Positions 24,776 to 33,139 of a stretch of DNA of 64,000 bases are shown piece after piece (within the stretch, counting starts at the first letter, position 1; each line of letters begins with the position of its first letter). The notes beneath the pieces were generated by a model. It saw nothing but the letters and a program-made list of their open reading frames with translations. It did not search any database and had not been told where the DNA came from. The stretch is from Labrys wisconsinensis. GTDB lineage: Bacteria; Pseudomonadota; Alphaproteobacteria; Rhizobiales; Labraceae. The DNA lies in contig NZ_JAUSVX010000001.1 in assembly GCF_030814995.1 (NCBI RefSeq), positions 868,001-932,000 on the forward strand, read 5' to 3'. Made by a program: the position numbers and the translations under genes.

Positions 24776-24822
24776 ATATTCCATGGATGGAATAATCTTG
24801 CGTTATTACATCCATGGAATAT
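24776..24822. promoter_or_regulatory. Large dyad operator of toxin-antitoxin module 2
   Basis: Arms 24776-24795 and 24803-24822 are inverted repeats with 19 of 20 bases paired and a 7-bp spacer. Each arm holds the smaller palindrome ATTCCATGGA(A)T. It lies 14 bp before the toxin ATG at 24836 and probably overlaps its promoter. Confidence 0.75.
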
Positions 24823-24835
24823 TTTGGGCGACGGC

Positions 24836-25195
24836 ATGGGCTGCGATGTCGAGTACACGGATGAGTTTGGCACGTGGTATGAGACCCTGATCGAGGGAAT
24901 CCAGGACGATATCGACCGGGCGGTCGGCATGCTGGAGGCCAGAGGCCCCCAACTGCCGTTCCCTTACTCATCGGGGATCGAGGGCTCGCGGCACACCCAT
25001 ATGCGCGAGTTGCGTATCCAGAGCGGTAGCGAGCCTTACCGGGTCTTCTATGCCTTCGATCCCCGGCGGACGGCCATTCTGCTCATCGGCGGCAGCAAAG
25101 CCGGGCACGATCGCTTCTACGAGACGATGATCCCGGTCGCCGACCGCCTGTACGAGGAGCACCTGATCGAGATCAGGAAGGAAGGACTGATATGA
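24836..25195 (+). CDS. RelE/HigB-type toxin (phage-derived Gp49-like/DUF891)
   Basis: A 119-residue protein: EFGTWYETLIEGIQDDIDRAV, then LPFPYSSGIEGSRHTHMRELRIQSGSEPYRVFYAFDPRRTAILLIGGSK and DRFYETMIPVADRLYEEHL. The MRELR...YRVFYAFDP...AILLIGG core is the hallmark of this toxin family. The start at 24836 is chosen because the upstream part of the open frame lies in the dyad operator. Overlaps the antitoxin gene by 4 bp. A second module of different sequence from the one at 23.8 kb. Confidence 0.9.
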   Translation: MGCDVEYTDEFGTWYETLIEGIQDDIDRAVGMLEARGPQLPFPYSSGIEGSRHTHMRELRIQSGSEPYRVFYAFDPRRTAILLIGGSKAGHDRFYETMIPVADRLYEEHLIEIRKEGLI

Positions 25196-25533
25196 CCGGA
25201 CGCCGCCCATTCGATGAGCTGCGCAAGGGAATGGCGCCGGAGCGCCGTACCCGCAATGCCGAAGCCACCAAGGCCATGCTCCACGAGATGGCGCTGCATG
25301 AGCTGCGCCAAGCCCGCGAGAAGTCGCAGGAGGAGCTTGCCCGCGACCTGCATGTCGGGCAGCCGGCCGTTGCCAGGCTGGAGCGTCGGGCCGACATGTA
25401 TGTGAGCAACCTGCGCCGTTATATCGAGGCGCTGGGGGGCAAGCTGGAGATCACGGCGCGCTTCCCGGACGCGTCGGTATCGATCACCAACTTCAGCGAA
25501 CTCGCCGAGCCCGAGGAGCAGCGGCCGGCATAA
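25192..25533 (+). CDS. XRE-type antitoxin
   Basis: A 113-residue protein with an HTH in ELRQAREKSQEELARDLHVGQPAVARLERRADMYVSNLRRYIEALGGKLEI (~37-87), typical of antitoxins that follow DUF891 toxins. ATGA overlap with the toxin gene. It should bind the large dyad at 24776-24822. Confidence 0.92.
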   Translation: MTGRRPFDELRKGMAPERRTRNAEATKAMLHEMALHELRQAREKSQEELARDLHVGQPAVARLERRADMYVSNLRRYIEALGGKLEITARFPDASVSITNFSELAEPEEQRPA

Positions 25534-25994
25534 CCGAGCGATATCGCGCGATCTCCGTCCGCGCGTGGCCGAAGCCGGCGTGGGAGGAATCGGAGGCGGC
25601 AGCCGGCGGGGGCCGAGGCGAAAGACCTCGACCGTTCGGCACCGGCGTATCTCTCCCCGCCACGCCCGTGCCCGCGTGGAGAACGCCACCCACGCAAATC
25701 GGTCGCGCCGCCAATGCTGGCTGACCCGGGCGAGCCCGCCCTGACGATCCTCCACGGCTATGGGGCTGCCTGGGGCGTGACGGGCACGCCCGCGACGCGC
25801 AGAGGTGAGCTCGACCCTGCTCGCTCCCATCGCGCCCTCTTGCGCGTCGTCGGGGCCCGGTCTAGCATCCCTTCGTCCGATATACTGATCATCGTTCCAC
25901 TATATTGGACTTCATAAGAACAGCCGCACGGCTGAGCTTCCGGGACGCGCTTCCCGGGGGCCAAAGCGCCGGGCACCATCGAAGGGATCGTGAC
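25534..25994. promoter_or_regulatory. Intergenic region before the CUT2 operon
   Basis: This 461-bp gap carries no convincing gene. Close to the operon is an inverted repeat, TCCGATATA (25876-25884) and TATATTGGA (25901-25909), 8 of 9 bases paired across 16 bp, in A/T-rich DNA 86 bp before the binding-protein start. It is a candidate operator or promoter. The rest appears to be spacer left by the toxin-antitoxin insertions. Confidence 0.5.
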
Positions 25995-27044
25995 ATGAAG
26001 CTTTCACTCCGAACGGCCGCGAGCGCCCTGTGCCTCGGCCTGCTCACAGCGCTCGCCGCGACCACGGCGGCCGAGGCCGCGGCCAAGTGCATCAAGGGCG
26101 ACCGCAAGCCGCCCTACACCATCGGCTGGGCCAACATCTATTCGGTGCCGACCTGGATGAAGCAGACCCAGGGCACCATCGAGGCCGAGGTCGCCGACCT
26201 CAAGAAGCAGGGCCTCGTCGACAAGCTGGTGGTCACGGACGCCCAGGGCGACGCCAACATCCAGATCCAGCAGATCCAGTCGATGATCGACGCCAATGTC
26301 GACGCCATCATCCTGATCGCCGGCTCCTCCACCGCCCCCGCCCGCGTCATCGCCGACGCCTGCGCCAAGGGCATCGCCATCATCAATTTCGACAGCCTGG
26401 TCGACACCGACCAGGTCACCGCCAAGATCAACACCGATTCGTCCCAATGGGGCGCCGGCGCCGCCAAGTTCCTGATCGACGCGATCGGCGGCAAGGGCAA
26501 GATCATCGTCCTCAACGGCCCGGCCGGCGTCTCCGTCTCCGACGACCGCCGCAAGGGCGCCGAGCCGGTGCTGAAGGCCCATCCCGACGTGCAGATCCTG
26601 GCCGAGACCAACACCGCCTACAACACCGCGCCGGCCCAGGAGGCGGTGACCAGCCTGCTCTTCGCCAATCCCGAGATCGACGGCGTGCTCTCCCTCGGCG
26701 GCGCCCTCTCCGCCGGCGCGGTCCTCGCCATGGACAAGCAGGGCCGGGCGATGGTGCCGATCACCGGCGAGAACGCCCGCCAGTTCCTCGAATTGTGGAA
26801 GGAGAAGGACCTCAAGGCCTGGGCCACCATGCAGCCCAACTGGCTCGGCGCCTTCGCGACCTATGTCGCGGTCCAGGCGCTTTCCGGCAAGGACGTGCCC
26901 GCCTTCGTCAAGATCCCGCTGCCGGTGATCGACAATTCCAACATCGACCAGTACCTGGCCCGCGCCAAGGACTTCCCGGCCGACGGCTATATCTTCTCGC
27001 CCTACGACCAGGCGCTGTTCGAGAAGCTGCTGGCCGGAAAGTAA
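25995..27044 (+). CDS. Ribose-type ABC substrate-binding protein (CUT2)
   Basis: A 349-residue periplasmic binding protein of the RbsB/XylF class. Signal peptide ~1-29 (cleavage near AAEAAA). Body includes YTIGWANIYSVPTWMKQTQGTIEAEV, DAQGDANIQIQQIQSMIDANVDAIILIAGSS and IIVLNGPAGVSVSDDRRKG. ATG 25995 has GAAGGGA upstream. First gene of an importer with RbsA- and RbsC-like subunits. Substrate unknown; the divergent and convergent catabolic genes beyond 30.8 kb may use it. Confidence 0.93.
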   Translation: MKLSLRTAASALCLGLLTALAATTAAEAAAKCIKGDRKPPYTIGWANIYSVPTWMKQTQGTIEAEVADLKKQGLVDKLVVTDAQGDANIQIQQIQSMIDANVDAIILIAGSSTAPARVIADACAKGIAIINFDSLVDTDQVTAKINTDSSQWGAGAAKFLIDAIGGKGKIIVLNGPAGVSVSDDRRKGAEPVLKAHPDVQILAETNTAYNTAPAQEAVTSLLFANPEIDGVLSLGGALSAGAVLAMDKQGRAMVPITGENARQFLELWKEKDLKAWATMQPNWLGAFATYVAVQALSGKDVPAFVKIPLPVIDNSNIDQYLARAKDFPADGYIFSPYDQALFEKLLAGK

Positions 27045-27078
27045 GCGCCGCCAGGGACCAGGCATGACGTTTGCTGCC

Positions 27079-27102
27079 CCCCTCTCCCGGCTGGGAGAGG
27101 GG
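27079..27102 (+). promoter_or_regulatory. Intercistronic hairpin after binding-protein gene
   Basis: A perfect 10-bp stem CCCCTCTCCC / GGGAGAGGGG with a GGCT loop, 35 bp after the binding-protein stop and 60 bp before the ATPase start. No T-run. Probably limits decay of, or read-through from, the binding-protein message. Confidence 0.75.
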
Positions 27103-27161
27103 TTCCCCGTGCTCCATCGACTCACGTCGCGCGCGCCGTATCGCGTCCACGAGACCTCTTC

Positions 27162-28667
27162 ATGCCCGAACCCGTCCTGGCCGCCCGCGGGGCGACCCGT
27201 TCCTTCTTCGGCAACACCGTGCTGCGGGACGTGTCGATCCGCCTGGAACCCGGCCGCATCCACGCCCTGCTCGGCGAGAACGGCGCCGGCAAGTCGACCC
27301 TGATCAACCTCCTCTCCGGCGCGCTGCGCCCCGACGGCGGCTCGATCGAGATCGACGGCAAGCCGCAGGCGCGGTACGGCCCGCCAGCCGCCCGGCGGGC
27401 CGGCATCGCCGTGGTGCAGCAGGAGCTCAGCCTCACCAGCCATCTCTCCATCGCCGAGAATATCGGCCTCGGCGCCTATCCCCGCCGCTTCGGCTTCGTC
27501 GACTATGTCGGCCTGGGGCGCGAGGCGGCTCATGTCTGCGCCCTGGTCGGCCTCGACGAGCCGCTCGCCACGCCCGTCGGCGAGCTGCCGCTCGGCCGGC
27601 GCCAGATGGTCGAGATCGCCAAGGCGCTGTACCGCAGGCCGCGGGTGCTGATCCTCGACGAGCCGACCTCCTCGCTCTCCGCCCACGAGACCGCGGCCCT
27701 GGTCGCCGTGCTGCACCGGCTGAGAGACCAGGGCACCGCCATCCTCTACATCTCGCACCGGCTCAACGAGGTGCTGACCCTGTGCTCGCACGTCACCGTG
27801 CTCAAGGACGGACAGGTGACCGCCGACCGGCCGATGCAGGACCTCGACGCCGCCGGCCTGGTCCGCCTGATGGTCGGCCGCGATCCCGGCGACATCTTCC
27901 CCGCCTGGCAGCGCCAGGAGGAGCGGCCGCCCGTCGTCGAGGTCCGCGGCTTCCATGCCGGCATGATGCAGGGCGTCGACCTCGACATCCGCGCCGGCGA
28001 GGTGCTCGGCATCGGCGGCCTGGTCGGCCAGGGCCAGGAGGACCTGCTCCTCGGCCTCTACGGCGCCATCCGCGCCGGCGCCGACAGGGCCACGGTCGGC
28101 GGCGAGCCCGGACTGCCGGCCTCGGTGCCGCGGGCCAACCGCCTCGGCCTCGCCTATGTCCCGGCCGACCGCAAGCGCGAAGGCCTGCACCTCGTCCACA
28201 CCATCCTCGCCAACCTGATGCTTCCCGCCCAGGCCCGGGCTCCGGCCCTCGCCCCGCGCAGCCGGGCGCGGGAGCGGCTGGCCGGCCGGGGCCTGGCGGC
28301 GCGCCTCGCCATCAAGGGCGACCTCGACCGGCCGGCGCTCGCCCTCTCCGGCGGCAACCAGCAGAAGGTGGCGCTGGCCAAATGGATGCCGCACGAGCCG
28401 AAGGTGCTGCTGCTCAACGATCCCACCCGCGGCGTCGACGTCGAGACCAAGCGCGAGATCTATGCCATGCTGCGCCGCTTCGCGGCCGAGGGCCGGGCGG
28501 TGGTGCTCCTGAGCTCCGACACGCCCGAGCTGGTGCATCTGTGCGACCGGGTCGCGGTGGTGCGCGACGGACGCATCGTCGCCGCGCTCGAGCGCGAGGC
28601 CCTGTCGGAGGAAAGCATCGTCGGCGCCGCCATGGGCGCGACCGCAGGGGAGGCCGCCCATGCCTGA
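27162..28667 (+). CDS. Ribose-type ABC ATPase with two nucleotide-binding domains
   Basis: A 501-residue RbsA-like protein. First domain: Walker A GENGAGKST (~43-51), signature LPLGRRQMVEIAKAL (degenerate, usual in this class), Walker B VLILDEPTSSL. Second domain: degenerate Walker A region VGQGQEDLL, signature LSGGNQQKVALAKWM, and LLLNDPTRGVDVETK. Overlaps the next permease gene by 8 bp. Confidence 0.94.
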   Translation: MPEPVLAARGATRSFFGNTVLRDVSIRLEPGRIHALLGENGAGKSTLINLLSGALRPDGGSIEIDGKPQARYGPPAARRAGIAVVQQELSLTSHLSIAENIGLGAYPRRFGFVDYVGLGREAAHVCALVGLDEPLATPVGELPLGRRQMVEIAKALYRRPRVLILDEPTSSLSAHETAALVAVLHRLRDQGTAILYISHRLNEVLTLCSHVTVLKDGQVTADRPMQDLDAAGLVRLMVGRDPGDIFPAWQRQEERPPVVEVRGFHAGMMQGVDLDIRAGEVLGIGGLVGQGQEDLLLGLYGAIRAGADRATVGGEPGLPASVPRANRLGLAYVPADRKREGLHLVHTILANLMLPAQARAPALAPRSRARERLAGRGLAARLAIKGDLDRPALALSGGNQQKVALAKWMPHEPKVLLLNDPTRGVDVETKREIYAMLRRFAAEGRAVVLLSSDTPELVHLCDRVAVVRDGRIVAALEREALSEESIVGAAMGATAGEAAHA

Positions 28668-29631
28668 CGCGACGATGCGGGGGCCGGCCCCCGGCCGGCT
28701 CTATGCGGCGATCCAGGGCCGGCGCAATGCCGGCTCGCTCGGCCTCTTCGCCGTGGTCGCGGCCTTCCTCCTCGCCTATGCCGTGCTGCATCCCGGGCTC
28801 CTCACCCCGGCGGGCCTGGCCAAGTTCACCCAGAGCTGGTTTCCCCTCGCCCTGGTCGCGATGGCGCAGGCCATGCTGATGCTGGCCGGCGGCATCAGCC
28901 TCGCCATCGGCCCGACGGTCAGCCTCGGCGCCGTCATCGCCGCGACCGTGATGGCCGGGGGCGGCGGCGTCGCCGGCGGCATCGCCGCGGTGGCGCTGGC
29001 CGGCCTCGCCAGCGGCCTCGTCACCGGCCTGATCGTCGTGCGCCTCAACCTGCCGGCCATCGTCGTCACCCTGGCCGGCTCCTTCATCATCAGCGGCGCC
29101 GCGCTGGTGGTCCTGCCGAGGCCCGGCGGCAGCGTGCCGGACTGGCTCTCCGACCTCCTGGCTGGCAACAGCCCGACGGCGCTGGCGATCCTGGTCCTGG
29201 TGGTGCTGGCCTGGAAGGCCTATCTCGCCACGCCCCTCGGCCTCAGCCTCTATGCCGCCGGCGAGAACCCGGTCGGGGCCTACCGCTCCGGCGTGCCGGT
29301 CGACCGCGCCCGCATCGCCGCCTATGCGCTCTCCAGCCTGCTCGCCGCCGGCGCCGGGCTGTTCGTCGCCGCCCAGACCGGCTCGGGCGACCCGCTGATC
29401 GGCCAGGCCTTCACGCTCAACTCCATCGCCGCCGCCGTGCTGGGCGGCATCGGCTTCCTCGGCGGCCAGGGCACCATGCGCGGCGCGCTGGCCGGCAGCC
29501 TGCTGCTCAGCGTCATGATCAGCGTGATGTTCCACCTCGGCTTCTCGCCGGTTTCGCAATATGTGGCGCAGGGCCTGATCATCATCGGCGCCGTCGCCCT
29601 GCCGCAGCTGCGCAAGGCCCTGCTGCCATGA
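28660..29631 (+). CDS. Ribose-type ABC permease 1 (RbsC-like)
   Basis: A 323-residue membrane protein with 8-10 hydrophobic segments and the conserved GGISLAIGPTVSLGAV and AAVLGGIGFLGGQGTMRGALAGSLLL blocks of the RbsC family. Works with a second permease of the same family directly downstream (4-bp overlap), so the channel is probably a heterodimer. Confidence 0.93.
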   Translation: MPDATMRGPAPGRLYAAIQGRRNAGSLGLFAVVAAFLLAYAVLHPGLLTPAGLAKFTQSWFPLALVAMAQAMLMLAGGISLAIGPTVSLGAVIAATVMAGGGGVAGGIAAVALAGLASGLVTGLIVVRLNLPAIVVTLAGSFIISGAALVVLPRPGGSVPDWLSDLLAGNSPTALAILVLVVLAWKAYLATPLGLSLYAAGENPVGAYRSGVPVDRARIAAYALSSLLAAGAGLFVAAQTGSGDPLIGQAFTLNSIAAAVLGGIGFLGGQGTMRGALAGSLLLSVMISVMFHLGFSPVSQYVAQGLIIIGAVALPQLRKALLP

Positions 29632-30581
29632 CCCTGTCCCCTCGCCTCAAGAGCATCCTCGCCCACCGCGCCGTCCTCACCGCCCTGCTGGTCGTCGCGG
29701 TGTGGATCGGCGCCAGCTTCGTCTCGCGCGGCTTCGGCGCCTATGGCCATCTGCGCTATCTCCTGGAGCTCGCCGCCGTGATCGGGCTCGTCGCCATCGG
29801 CCAGACCTTCGTGGTCATCGCCGGCGGCATCGACCTCTCCGTGGCGGCGCTGGTGACCGTGGCCGCCGTGGCGCTGCCGCTCCTCTCCGTCTCCGGGGAC
29901 GAGACCGGACTGGTGCCGGTCGTCGGCGTGCTGGCGCTGACCAGCCTGATCGGCCTCCTCAACGGCGCCGGCATCGCCTGGCTCCGGGTGCATCCGATGA
30001 TCATGACCCTGGCCATGGCGACCTTCCTGCAGGGCCTGCTGATCATCATCGCCGGCGGCAGCGCCATCACGCCCTCCAACCCGCTGGTCTCCTGGCTCGG
30101 CTCGGCCCGGCCGGCCGGCATCCCCGCCGGCATCCTGCTCTGGATCGCCTGCGCCGCCCTCGCCTTGCTGGTGCTGCACGTCACGCCCTTCGGCGCCCGG
30201 GTCTACGCCCTCGGCGCCAACGAGCTGGCGGCGCGCCTCTCCGGCGTGCCGGTGCCGGCGACCATCCTCGCGGTCTATGCCCTCAGCGGCTTCGCCGCCG
30301 GGCTCGCGGGCGTGCTGGTGCTCGGCAACAACGGCCAGGGCTATGTCGGCGTGGGCGATCCCTACCTCCTCGCCTCGATCGCCGCCGTGGTGCTCGGCGG
30401 CACCTCGATCTTCGGCGGCCGCGGCACCTATGCCGGCACCATCCCCGGCGCCATCCTGCTGGTGACCATCACCGCCCTGATCACCGTGATCAACGCCTCG
30501 CCGGGCTGGCGCAGCATCCTGTTCGGCTCGCTGATCCTGGCGCTGCTGCTGCTCTCGGGGCGCGAGGCGGCGCGGCGGTGA
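29628..30581 (+). CDS. Ribose-type ABC permease 2 (RbsC-like)
   Basis: A 317-residue relative of the preceding permease, with VVIAGGIDLSVAALVTVAAV and AVVLGGTSIFGGRGTYAGTIPGA as family blocks. Last gene of the operon. A family B repeat separates it from a convergent amidohydrolase gene. Confidence 0.93.
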   Translation: MTLSPRLKSILAHRAVLTALLVVAVWIGASFVSRGFGAYGHLRYLLELAAVIGLVAIGQTFVVIAGGIDLSVAALVTVAAVALPLLSVSGDETGLVPVVGVLALTSLIGLLNGAGIAWLRVHPMIMTLAMATFLQGLLIIIAGGSAITPSNPLVSWLGSARPAGIPAGILLWIACAALALLVLHVTPFGARVYALGANELAARLSGVPVPATILAVYALSGFAAGLAGVLVLGNNGQGYVGVGDPYLLASIAAVVLGGTSIFGGRGTYAGTIPGAILLVTITALITVINASPGWRSILFGSLILALLLLSGREAARR

Positions 30582-30617
30582 TGGGCGGGGTGGAAAGAAA
30601 GACCTCAGGCGCGCCGC

Positions 30618-30788
30618 TAGCCGCTCCCCTCCCCCTTGCGGGGAGGGGTGAGGGGTGGGGGTCCCTCAGAATAGGGCGCGACGTCGGTCGAAAGGCCTTG
30701 TCCCTGACTTTCCATCCGCCATGGCGGGCGTTACGACCCCCACCCCTTACCCCTCCCCGCAAGGGGGAGGGGATTGGCTGGCGTTGCG
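30618..30788. repeat. Family B palindromic repeat, copy 3
   Basis: Left unit about 30622-30664 and inverted right unit about 30735-30788, with a ~70-bp variable centre, between the convergent permease and amidohydrolase genes. It fills nearly the whole 254-bp gap. Confidence 0.88.
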
Positions 30789-30835
30789 CCTCGTTCAACG
30801 AGCGTTGCGTCCGACCCAGGCGTAACCGAAGCCCC

Positions 30836-31738
30836 CTACCCCACCCCATACACCCTCCGCGCCGTGTCGTGGAACACCGCCCGCTGTTCGTCCCGGCTGA
30901 GATCCGCGGTGAGCGCACGCAGCGTCCCCACCACCTCTCCATAGCTTGCATGCAGCCCCGCCACCGGGAAATCGCTGCCGAACATCGTGCGCTCCGGCCC
31001 GAAGCCGTCGAGGCAATGGCCGATCACCGGGCGCATGCTCTCCAGCGTCCAGTGCGGGTCATAGGCGACGAGGTCGGAGATCTTGATCACCACGTTCGGC
31101 CGCCGCGCCAGCTCGGCGAGGCCGCGCCGCCAGACCGCCATACCCTCGGGATCGCGGTCGATCGGGCTGCCGCCGTGCTCCAGCACGAAGAGCTGGTCGG
31201 GGTGGTCGGCGACGAGCCGTGCCGCCTCGGCGAGCTGCGGCGGGAACAGCATGAGGTCGAAGACGAGGCCGTGGCGCTGCAGTCGGGCGAGGCCGGCGCG
31301 CCAGGCCGGATCGGCCATCAGGTCGCCGCGCGGCGCGAAGCGCCGGGCCGGATCCGGCGTCCAGCTGAGGATGTCGCGTATCCCCGCGACCCGCGGATTG
31401 GCCGCCTGCGCCTCGATCTGCGCCGCCGCGCCGACATCGGCCAGCGCCACGCGCGCGACATAGCGGCTGGCGACGCCGCCGGCCTTGTCGAGGCCGTCGA
31501 GCCAGCGCGTCTCGCCGAGGCCGTCGCCCTCCTGCCAGCCGGCCTCGACATGCACGCTCGCCACGACAGTCTGGCCGGCGGCGTCGGCCAGGAAATCGGC
31601 AGGGAGGTAATTGCGCCGGATCGGTCCGAGATCGCCGAGGCCGCCGAGTTCGCCGGCCGTGGCCGCAAGCCAGGGATGCCGGCCCATCGCCAGGTCCCAC
31701 AGATGATGGTGCGCGTCGATCACCGGCCCGTCATACAT
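30836..31738 (-). CDS. Amidohydrolase family protein (amidohydrolase 2, lactonase-like)
   Basis: A 300-residue TIM-barrel hydrolase. VIDAHHHLWDL (residues 6-16) gives the first metal-binding histidines, FVLEHGGSP a later His, and ERTMFGSDFPV the catalytic Asp. The size and motifs are those of L-fuconolactonase/rhamnonolactonase and 2-pyrone-4,6-dicarboxylate hydrolase relatives. It is divergent, 53 bp away, from a PLP enzyme gene. It probably opens a lactone or cyclic amide made in the same pathway; which one is not evident. Confidence 0.85.
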   Translation of the reverse strand: MYDGPVIDAHHHLWDLAMGRHPWLAATAGELGGLGDLGPIRRNYLPADFLADAAGQTVVASVHVEAGWQEGDGLGETRWLDGLDKAGGVASRYVARVALADVGAAAQIEAQAANPRVAGIRDILSWTPDPARRFAPRGDLMADPAWRAGLARLQRHGLVFDLMLFPPQLAEAARLVADHPDQLFVLEHGGSPIDRDPEGMAVWRRGLAELARRPNVVIKISDLVAYDPHWTLESMRPVIGHCLDGFGPERTMFGSDFPVAGLHASYGEVVGTLRALTADLSRDEQRAVFHDTARRVYGVG

Positions 31739-31791
31739 CGCCCGTCCTCCATGGCCGCCCAGCCAGACCCTGATTTGCCGAGGGATGCAAG

Positions 31792-33129
31792 ATGACCACC
31801 GACGCCCCGACACTTCTGCCCGCCCCGCTCCTGTCTGCCTCAGCCCGGCCGGTGCTGCTCGACGACAGCCTGCGCGGCGTGCCGCCGGGCACCGCGGATC
31901 TCTCCGCCGCGGACCTGCCGCTCCTGCGCTGGCACCCCGCGGATGGGCGCATGGCGCTCCCGGTGCTGACGCTGGACGAGACCGCCTTCCGCGCCAACCG
32001 CGACCTGTTCCTGTCCTATGCCCGGGAGCAGGGCGTCGCCGTCGCCCCGCACGCCAAGACGCCGATGGCGCCAGACCTCGCCCGCGCCCTGGTCGAGGGT
32101 GGGGCCTGGGGCACAACCGTGGCCGACATCCGCCAGGCCGGCGTGATGCTGCGCGCCGGGCTCGACCGGCTGATCCTGGCCAACGGCATCGGCGGGGCCG
32201 GCGGCGCCGGCCGGCTCGCCGCCCTCATCCGCCGCTATCCCGGAGCGCTGCTGCATGTCTTCGTCGATTCGGTGGCTGCCGCTTCCGCGCTCGCCGCGGC
32301 CTGGCGCGCCGATCCCGCCCTGCCGCCGCTGCGCGTGCTGGCCGAGACCGGCGCCGCCCGCGGCGGGGCGCGCAGCCTCGCCGAGGTCGAGGCCATTCTC
32401 GACGTCGTCCTCGCCAGCGGCGGCCGGCTGGAGCCGGCGGGCGTCGCCACCTATGAGGGCGCCGCGGCGGTCGCCTCCCCCGAGCGCACGCTCGAGATCA
32501 TTGCCGGGCTGCTCGAATTGACCGCGGAGGCCTTCGCCCTGCTGCGCCGCCGGCTCGGCGACCGTCGGCCGCTGATCGTCACCGCCGGCGGCTCGGTGTT
32601 CTTCGACCGGGTGATCGCGGCGCTCGGGCCCGTGGTCGCCGCGGACGGGGCGGCCGAGCTGGTGCTGCGCAGCGGCGCCATCTTCTTCCATGACCATGGC
32701 GTCTACGACCGTGCCTTCGCCGCCCTCGACGCGCGGCAGGGCTTCCACCCGGGTGGCGCACCGGCCGCCGCCCGCGCCCTGTTCCGGCCGGCGCTGCGGC
32801 TCTGGGCCGAGGTGCTGTCGCGCCCCGAGCCTGGCCTCGCCGTCTGCGGCCTCGGCATGCGCGACGCCTCCTTCGACCAGGGCTTTCCCTCGGCCCTCGC
32901 CATCTGGCGCGACGGCCGGCGCCAGGACCGGCCCCCCGCGGCCGAGGTGACCAAGCTCAACGACCAGCACGCCTTTCTCGCGCTCGGCCCGGGCGCCGAC
33001 ATCCGGGTCGGCGACGTCGTCGAGTTCGGCATCTCCCATCCCTGCACCTGCCTCGACCGCTACCGCGTCCTCTTCGGAGCCGATGGCAAGGGCTTCGTGC
33101 AGCACGCCTTCCCCACCTTCTTCGGCTAG
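31792..33129 (+). CDS. D-serine dehydratase / D-threonine aldolase-like PLP enzyme
   Basis: A 445-residue fold-type III PLP enzyme. Lys89 in VAPHAKTPMAPDL is the expected Schiff-base lysine, and GISHPCTCLDRY (His416, Cys418) matches the zinc pair of eukaryotic-type D-serine dehydratase. The alanine-racemase-like barrel is followed by a beta domain. Known members split D-serine or D-3-hydroxy amino acids such as D-threonine and D-3-hydroxyaspartate. With a deacylase next door, release and then cleavage of a D-amino acid is plausible. Eleven bp separate it from the next gene. Confidence 0.87.
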   Translation: MTTDAPTLLPAPLLSASARPVLLDDSLRGVPPGTADLSAADLPLLRWHPADGRMALPVLTLDETAFRANRDLFLSYAREQGVAVAPHAKTPMAPDLARALVEGGAWGTTVADIRQAGVMLRAGLDRLILANGIGGAGGAGRLAALIRRYPGALLHVFVDSVAAASALAAAWRADPALPPLRVLAETGAARGGARSLAEVEAILDVVLASGGRLEPAGVATYEGAAAVASPERTLEIIAGLLELTAEAFALLRRRLGDRRPLIVTAGGSVFFDRVIAALGPVVAADGAAELVLRSGAIFFHDHGVYDRAFAALDARQGFHPGGAPAAARALFRPALRLWAEVLSRPEPGLAVCGLGMRDASFDQGFPSALAIWRDGRRQDRPPAAEVTKLNDQHAFLALGPGADIRVGDVVEFGISHPCTCLDRYRVLFGADGKGFVQHAFPTFFG

Positions 33130-33139
33130 GGCTCGAGCC

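Noticed and set aside
25714-25917. 67-residue open frame before the CUT2 operon
   Set aside because: No ribosome site, no conserved pattern, and it runs through the dyad at 25876-25909, so it is more likely control DNA.
26004-28661. 885-residue open frame on the minus strand
   Set aside because: It lies opposite the CUT2 binding-protein and ATPase genes, whose plus-strand motifs are clear. The translation is low-complexity (Gly/Arg/His/Asp-rich), as expected of the antisense frame in G+C-rich coding DNA.
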